Shown here piece by piece: positions 60,065 to 64,000 of a DNA stretch of 64,000 nt. Within the stretch, counting starts at the first letter, position 1; each line of letters opens with the position of its first letter. The notes beneath the pieces were generated by a model. That model was not told the DNA's origin. It saw nothing but the letters and a program-made list of their open reading frames with translations, and searched no databases. This DNA comes from an uncultured Oscillibacter sp. (GTDB lineage: Bacteria; Bacillota; Clostridia; Oscillospirales; Oscillospiraceae): contig CAAGJQ010000153.1 of the NCBI GenBank assembly GCA_900770295.1, forward strand, positions 1 through 64,000, in the 5' to 3' direction. The position numbers and the translations under genes are program-made.

Positions 60065-60096
60065 GTCGGTAGGAGCGTGTCTCTACCGACTTTTTT
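60065..60096 (+). terminator. Riboswitch-controlled terminator
   Basis: GTCGGTAG / CTACCGAC with a 10-nt loop and TTTTTT. Upstream GCGTC-GGTGA-GACGC (about 60041-60055) could join an alternative antiterminator. Confidence 0.85.
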
Positions 60097-60137
60097 CTTT
60101 CATTCAGAGAAAAATAAAAGTATGGAGGACACAGAGT

Positions 60138-61025
60138 ATGAAGTTCGAAAACATCAAGGGTTCCATCGTCGCTATGATCACTCCGTTCCATGAGGACGGC
60201 AGCGTCAATTTTGAGGTCCTGACCGAGCTGCTGGAGCGGCAGATCGCCGAGGGCACCGACGGCATCCTGACCCTGGGTACCACTGGCGAGTATCCCACCA
60301 TGAGCCACGAGGAGGACGCCTCCGTGGTGGAGCACACCATCAAGGTGGTCAACGGCCGGGTCCCCGTCATCGTGGGCAGCGGCTCCAACTGCACATCCAC
60401 CCAACTGGAGAAGAGCGTCCTGTATCAGGACATGGGCGCCGACGCCCTGCTGCTGATCTCCCCCTATTACAACAAGGCCAACCCCGAGGGCATGTACCGC
60501 CACTTCGCGGAGACCGCCGACGCGGTCCACATCCCCTGCCTGCTGTACAATGTCCCCGGCCGCACCGGCTGCTCTATCTCCGTCCCCGTGGTGGAAAAGC
60601 TGGCCAAGCACCCCAATATCGTCGGCATCAAGGAAGCCAGCGGCGACATGTCCTACGCCATGAAGATCGCCCACTGCATCGGCCCTGACTTTGCCCTGTA
60701 CTCCGGCAATGACGATATCACCATCCCCCTGATGAGCATCGGCGGCAGCGGCGTCATCTCCGTCTATGCCAACGTCATGCCCGGCATGTGCCACCAGATC
60801 GTGGCGGACTACCTGGGCGGCAATCAGGCCCAGGCCGTCGCCAACCACCTGAAGTATCTGAAGCTGATGAACGACCTGTTCATCGAGGTGAATCCCATCC
60901 CCGTCAAGAGCGCCATGAACATGATGGGCCTGAACGTGGGTCCCATGCGCCTGCCCCTGTGTGAGATGAGCGAGGAGCACCAGGCGGTCCTGCGGGCCAG
61001 CCTGAAGGAGGCCGGTCTGCTGTGA
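60138..61025 (+). CDS. dapA: 4-hydroxy-tetrahydrodipicolinate synthase
   Basis: Condenses aspartate semialdehyde with pyruvate, the first committed step of DAP/lysine synthesis. It is a TIM barrel of 295 residues. TPFHEDGSVNFEVL, GTTGEYPTMS, the ISPYYNK motif with the proton-relay Tyr, YNVPGRTG, and Schiff-base Lys165 in VGIKEASGD are present. Under the lysine riboswitch. Stop overlaps dapB (GTGA). Confidence 0.97.
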   Translation: MKFENIKGSIVAMITPFHEDGSVNFEVLTELLERQIAEGTDGILTLGTTGEYPTMSHEEDASVVEHTIKVVNGRVPVIVGSGSNCTSTQLEKSVLYQDMGADALLLISPYYNKANPEGMYRHFAETADAVHIPCLLYNVPGRTGCSISVPVVEKLAKHPNIVGIKEASGDMSYAMKIAHCIGPDFALYSGNDDITIPLMSIGGSGVISVYANVMPGMCHQIVADYLGGNQAQAVANHLKYLKLMNDLFIEVNPIPVKSAMNMMGLNVGPMRLPLCEMSEEHQAVLRASLKEAGLL

Positions 61026-61741
61026 GATTCTTACTGATTGGCCGGGGCAAAATGGGCAGACTGATCGAAGAGACCGTCCGCGCCGCCGGCGATGAGATCG
61101 TGGCCTCCTTCGGCCATGACGATCTGGAACAGCTGGCGAAGCTGGGGAAGGTGGCCGACGTAGTCATCGACTTCTCCCGCCCCGAGGCGCTGGCGGAGGT
61201 CTGCTCCTATGTCCGCCGGACCGGCACGCCGCTGCTCTCCGGCACCACGGGCCTGAGCGCGGCCCAGAAGGCGGCGCTGGAATCCCTGGGGACCTCCGCT
61301 CCGGTGCTGTGGAGCGCCAACTTCTCCCTGGGCGTGGCGGTGTTCGTCCGGGCCCTGCAGGCGGTCTCCGACGTGCTGAAGCCGGACTTCGACATCGAGA
61401 TCACCGAGACCCACCACAATCAGAAGGCCGACGCGCCCAGCGGCACCGCCAAGCTGCTGCTGGAGGCCATCGATCCCCATCATGCCCTGACACCGGTCTA
61501 CGGCCGGGAGGGAAACTGCGGCAAGCGGAGCAAGGACGAGATCGGCATCCACGCCCTCCGGGGCGGCACCGTGGCCGGCACCCATACCGTCCACTTCTTC
61601 GGCCCCGACGAGGAGTTTGAGATCACCCACCGGGCCGCCAGCCGTCAGATCTTCGTCAACGGCGCCCTGCACATGGCCCGGCTGCTGCCGGGAAAGCCCA
61701 ACGGGGTCTATGACCTGCAAAAAATCTTGTTTGGAGAGTAA
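61022..61741 (+). CDS. dapB: 4-hydroxy-tetrahydrodipicolinate reductase
   Basis: NAD(P)H-dependent reduction to tetrahydrodipicolinate. It has 239 residues. Rossmann GRGKMGRLIEETV, GTTGLSAAQKAAL, and the catalytic ETHHNQKADAPSGTAKLL (His-His, Lys) are intact. GTG start inside the dapA stop, coupled translation. Confidence 0.96.
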   Translation: MRFLLIGRGKMGRLIEETVRAAGDEIVASFGHDDLEQLAKLGKVADVVIDFSRPEALAEVCSYVRRTGTPLLSGTTGLSAAQKAALESLGTSAPVLWSANFSLGVAVFVRALQAVSDVLKPDFDIEITETHHNQKADAPSGTAKLLLEAIDPHHALTPVYGREGNCGKRSKDEIGIHALRGGTVAGTHTVHFFGPDEEFEITHRAASRQIFVNGALHMARLLPGKPNGVYDLQKILFGE

Positions 61742-61744
61742 TGT

Positions 61745-62440
61745 ATGAACGCCCAGGAGATTATCGACTATATCGCAAATTCCGAGAAAAAGACCCCTGT
61801 GAAGCTGTATGTCAACACCACGGGCCCCGTGGACTTCGGCTCCGCCAAGGTATTCGGCGGCGGAAACAGCTTTACCGTTTTCGGCGACTGGGGTGAGCTG
61901 GCTCCCATTCTGGAGGCCAACGCCGACAAGATCGCCGACTATGTGGTGGAGAACGACCGCCGGAACTCCGGCGTGCCCCTGCTGGATATGAAGAACATCA
62001 AGGCCCGCATCGAGCCCGGCGCCATCATCCGGGAGAAGGTGGAGATCGGAGAGGGGGCCGTCATCATGATGGGCGCCATCATCAACATCGGCGCTGTCGT
62101 GGGCAAGGGCACCATGATCGACATGGGCACGGTCCTGGGCGGCCGCGCCATGGTGGGCGACCACTGCCACATTGGCGCCGGTACGGTTCTGGCCGGTGTG
62201 GTGGAGCCCGCATCCGCCACGCCTGTCATCGTGGAGGACGGCGTCCTCATCGGCGCCAACGCCGTGGTCATCGAGGGCGTCCACATCGGCAAGAACGCCG
62301 TGGTGGCCGCCGGCTCCGTGGTCATTGAGGACGTGCCGGAGAACGCTGTTGTCGCCGGCAGCCCCGCCCGCGTTGTCAAGATGAAGGACGCGCAGACGGA
62401 GAGCAAGACGGCCCTGGTGGATGCACTGCGGAAGCTGTGA
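61745..62440 (+). CDS. dapH: Tetrahydrodipicolinate N-acetyltransferase
   Basis: Acetyl-CoA-dependent acylation that opens the N-acetyl branch of DAP synthesis. It has 231 residues: an N-terminal helical domain (about 1-85), then left-handed beta-helix hexapeptide repeats ([37 protein letters not shown] and on). The [10 protein letters not shown] and VIMMGA signatures point to DapH rather than the succinyl-type DapD. It starts 3 bp after dapB. End of operon. Confidence 0.94.
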   Translation: MNAQEIIDYIANSEKKTPVKLYVNTTGPVDFGSAKVFGGGNSFTVFGDWGELAPILEANADKIADYVVENDRRNSGVPLLDMKNIKARIEPGAIIREKVEIGEGAVIMMGAIINIGAVVGKGTMIDMGTVLGGRAMVGDHCHIGAGTVLAGVVEPASATPVIVEDGVLIGANAVVIEGVHIGKNAVVAAGSVVIEDVPENAVVAGSPARVVKMKDAQTESKTALVDALRKL

Positions 62441-62450
62441 ATCATGCGTA

Positions 62451-62492
62451 AAAAAGGACTGCCTGCCGCTTTTTGCGGCAGGCAGTCCTTTT
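62451..62492 (+). terminator. Terminator of the dap operon
   Basis: 18-bp stem AAAAGGACTGCCTGCCGC with complement, T-rich loop, ending TTTT. Confidence 0.93.
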
Positions 62493-62545
62493 CGTCAGAG
62501 CGCCAAAATTTAGGTCAAAAATTTGGCAGAGAGGAACTGTGGTTT

Positions 62546-62565
62546 TAGTTGCGGCACAGCAACTA
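62546..62565. promoter_or_regulatory. Inverted repeat upstream of the MBL gene
   Basis: TAGTTGC-GGCACA-GCAACTA. A TTGCGG / 18 bp / TATTTT candidate promoter (62549-62578) overlaps it, so it could be an operator. Confidence 0.4.
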
Positions 62566-62618
62566 TCTGTGGTATTTTAGTTCCATCAAAATGAACAAAA
62601 GCACGGGGGGAAGGCAAT

Positions 62619-63569
62619 ATGCTACTGTTGGATTTTATCAATGTAGGCAATGGCGATTCTACCTTGATCCGGGAGATGGAGAATGGCAGGCAGAAATTTG
62701 CCCTGCTGGTGGACTGCGGACACGACAATCTGATCCGGGACGATCACCCCACGGAGCTGGACCCCCGGTCCCAGCGGATCTACGCCGGTGATTTTCTGAA
62801 AAAGCAGGGCGTCACCCACCTGGATATGATGATTCTGACCCACTTCCACCGGGATCACATCGGCGGCCTTGGGCGGGTGCTGGAAGCGGTGACGGTGGAC
62901 CAGCTCGTTGCCACCTATATTCCCCCGGCGGACAGCCGGGATCTGGAGCCGGACCGGGACATGGAGTTCCCCAAGGCGGCCCGGAACCTGCTGCGGTGCG
63001 TGAATATCTACGCCGCGGCGCTGCGGGAGCACCCCGGCCGGGTGCGGGAGCTGGTGGAGCTGCCTGGCGACAAGCTGGAGGTCTACCACCCGACGGAGGA
63101 CCTGTCGCTGGAGATCGTCTGCGGGGAGCCCGCTCTGTATCCCCGGCAGAAGGAGGTGTACGACGCCGCCTTCCGGGGCGAGCGGGACCGTTACGCCCTG
63201 ATGCACTGGGGTAAGTGCATGAACGTCTCCAGCCTGCGCCAGCGGCTGCACTACCACGGAAAGGACATCGTCCTGGGCGGCGACGCCTATGCCGTGGTGT
63301 GGGACAATGACACCCTGGCCCCCTGTGATATTCTGAAGGTGCCTCACCATGCCTGCCTGTCCTCCACCACCCGGAAGATGGTGGATATGATGCGGCCGAA
63401 GACGGCGGTGGTCAGCGTGGCGGCCCGGCGGCCGGATGAGCGTCCCCACCCCGCCATCATCTCCCTGCTGCGGGAGTATACGGATGACGTCCGGTTTACG
63501 GACGCGGTGGAGATTCCAGGCCTAGTGGAGCCGGAGTTCCACGAGTCGGTGCATATGGAAATTGAGTGA
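62619..63569 (+). CDS. Metallo-beta-lactamase-fold hydrolase, ComEC-C-like
   Basis: A 316-residue soluble MBL-fold protein. It opens MLLLDFINVGNGDSTLI, the DVGQGDS-type start of the ComEC C-terminal/MBL group, then VDCGHDN, metal-binding HFHRDH (75-80), ILGGDA-like VLGGDAYAV and VPHHACLSST. There is no signal peptide or membrane part, so it is not ComEC itself. Such stand-alone proteins may be nucleases or phosphodiesterases; substrate unknown. GGGGGGAAGG precedes the ATG. Confidence 0.87.
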   Translation: MLLLDFINVGNGDSTLIREMENGRQKFALLVDCGHDNLIRDDHPTELDPRSQRIYAGDFLKKQGVTHLDMMILTHFHRDHIGGLGRVLEAVTVDQLVATYIPPADSRDLEPDRDMEFPKAARNLLRCVNIYAAALREHPGRVRELVELPGDKLEVYHPTEDLSLEIVCGEPALYPRQKEVYDAAFRGERDRYALMHWGKCMNVSSLRQRLHYHGKDIVLGGDAYAVVWDNDTLAPCDILKVPHHACLSSTTRKMVDMMRPKTAVVSVAARRPDERPHPAIISLLREYTDDVRFTDAVEIPGLVEPEFHESVHMEIE

Positions 63570-63573
63570 ACAT

Positions 63574-63609
63574 AAAAAATTGCCCGGCCAAGTGGCCGGG
63601 CAATTTTTT
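63574..63609. terminator. Bidirectional terminator at the window end
   Basis: Perfect 16-bp stem AAAAAATTGCCCGGCC with complement and AAGT loop between convergent genes. Confidence 0.95.
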
Positions 63610-63619
63610 ATGGACTTTC

Positions 63620-64000
63620 TTACTTGTACATCTCAGGCTTTTCCATGGTCTCCACCTTCAGGAACTGAGAGGTGCCGCGGGAGGCGTTCAGAGCATCGCC
63701 GGCGACGCAGGCCACATAGCCGTCCCAGGCGGAGGGGCCGGTCAGCTTGCCGTTGTGGATGGACTCCACCCACTTGCAGAACTCAATGTCGTAGGCCTCG
63801 ATGAAGCGCTCCTTCCAGTCGGTCATGATGGGCATGGACTCGGCGGGCTGCACGGAATCCCAGCCGGCGGGGCGGGAGCGGCGGACCACAGCGTAGGGAT
63901 CGGGCAGCTTGACAGTGCCGTTCTCGCAGACGACCTCGCACTGGATGTCATAGCCGTAGCCGTCGGCCACCTGGACTTCCACGTCGATGAAGCAGCCCTT
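63620..64000 (-). CDS. Gfo/Idh/MocA-family dehydrogenase, C-terminal part
   Basis: The frame runs off the window end, so only the last 126 residues are seen. IQCEVVCENGTVKLP, WKERFIEAYDIEFCKWVESI and GPSAWDGYVACVAGDALNAS are the C-terminal domain signature of inositol 2-dehydrogenase-like oxidoreductases. The NAD-binding half and substrate residues lie outside, so sugar or inositol specificity is open. Confidence 0.88.
   Translation of the reverse strand, partial: KGCFIDVEVQVADGYGYDIQCEVVCENGTVKLPDPYAVVRRSRPAGWDSVQPAESMPIMTDWKERFIEAYDIEFCKWVESIHNGKLTGPSAWDGYVACVAGDALNASRGTSQFLKVETMEKPEMYK

Noticed and set aside
62619..63569. MBL-fold gene as competence protein ComEC
   Set aside because: It has only the soluble MBL domain, no competence membrane domain or OB fold.

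Overview
The window (about 60% G+C) is chromosomal DNA from a spore-forming, monoderm member of the Bacillota. The class is most likely Clostridia and the family Oscillospiraceae (Oscillibacter/Dysosmobacter-like); that family placement is inference from gene content and base composition. The supporting genes are Spo0A and SpoIVB, a ctsR-mcsA-clpC operon with textbook CtsR boxes, a dcw cluster with a PASTA-domain class B PBP, an SLH-domain surface protein, a TAXI-type TRAP transporter, and a compact layout with strong rho-independent terminators, many shared by convergent genes. I see no rRNA, tRNA, IS element, prophage or CRISPR array.

Layout. 1-8.7 kb: 3' part of thrS, pyruvate carboxylase, and a TAXI solute-binding lipoprotein with its fused TRAP permease. 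8.9-14.8 kb: an operon of a membrane-fusion (HlyD/MacA-like) protein, a MacB-type ATPase, a MacB-type permease and an SLH protein. 14.9-24.1 kb: YhcH-family protein, an RlmI-like methyltransferase, a signal-less cell-wall amidase with a sigma-K-like promoter, RNase Y, a two-gene SufC-SufB (SMS-like) Fe-S module, a ferritin-like protein, a cytidylate-kinase-like protein, a DUF2461 protein and an HD-domain protein. 24.2-29.7 kb: LytTR regulator with a small membrane protein, a small Cys-rich protein divergent from an XRE regulator, the Asp23/FakA-like pair, and rsmD-coaD-coiled-coil protein.

30-43.6 kb is the division and cell-wall (dcw) cluster: mraZ, rsmH, ftsL, PBP, murE, mraY, ftsW, murG, murA, ftsQ, ftsZ. 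It keeps canonical order but lacks murF, murD, murC and ftsA. The 3' end of rsmH is followed by 2.3 copies of a 207-bp tandem repeat whose units each begin with a copy of the rsmH C-terminal codons. 43.8-47.2 kb holds spoIVB, an RNA 2'-phosphotransferase, a Nudix gene and spo0A, the last with sigma-H-like and 0A-box-like sequences. 47.3-51 kb (minus strand) holds a PadR/DUF2812 pair, trmN6-like/rsmI, and a 2[4Fe-4S] ferredoxin. 51.2-54.9 kb is ctsR-mcsA-clpC without mcsB. 55-57 kb encodes a large unrecognised membrane protein.

57-62.5 kb looks like a meso-DAP/lysine module: an aminotransferase, an M20 amidohydrolase, a lysine riboswitch, dapA, dapB and dapH. Together these fit the N-acetyl branch of DAP synthesis, which would feed the DAP-adding MurE encoded upstream. 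The window ends with a metallo-beta-lactamase-fold protein and the 3' end of a Gfo/Idh/MocA dehydrogenase.

The observations I rate highest are the 207-bp repeat that rebuilds the rsmH end, the sigma-K-like amidase (CwlC-like), a second sigma-K-like site before the ferritin-like gene, the PadR and CtsR operators, the MraZ box, the spo0A promoter, the loss of mcsB, and the assembled acetyl-DAP pathway under one lysine riboswitch.
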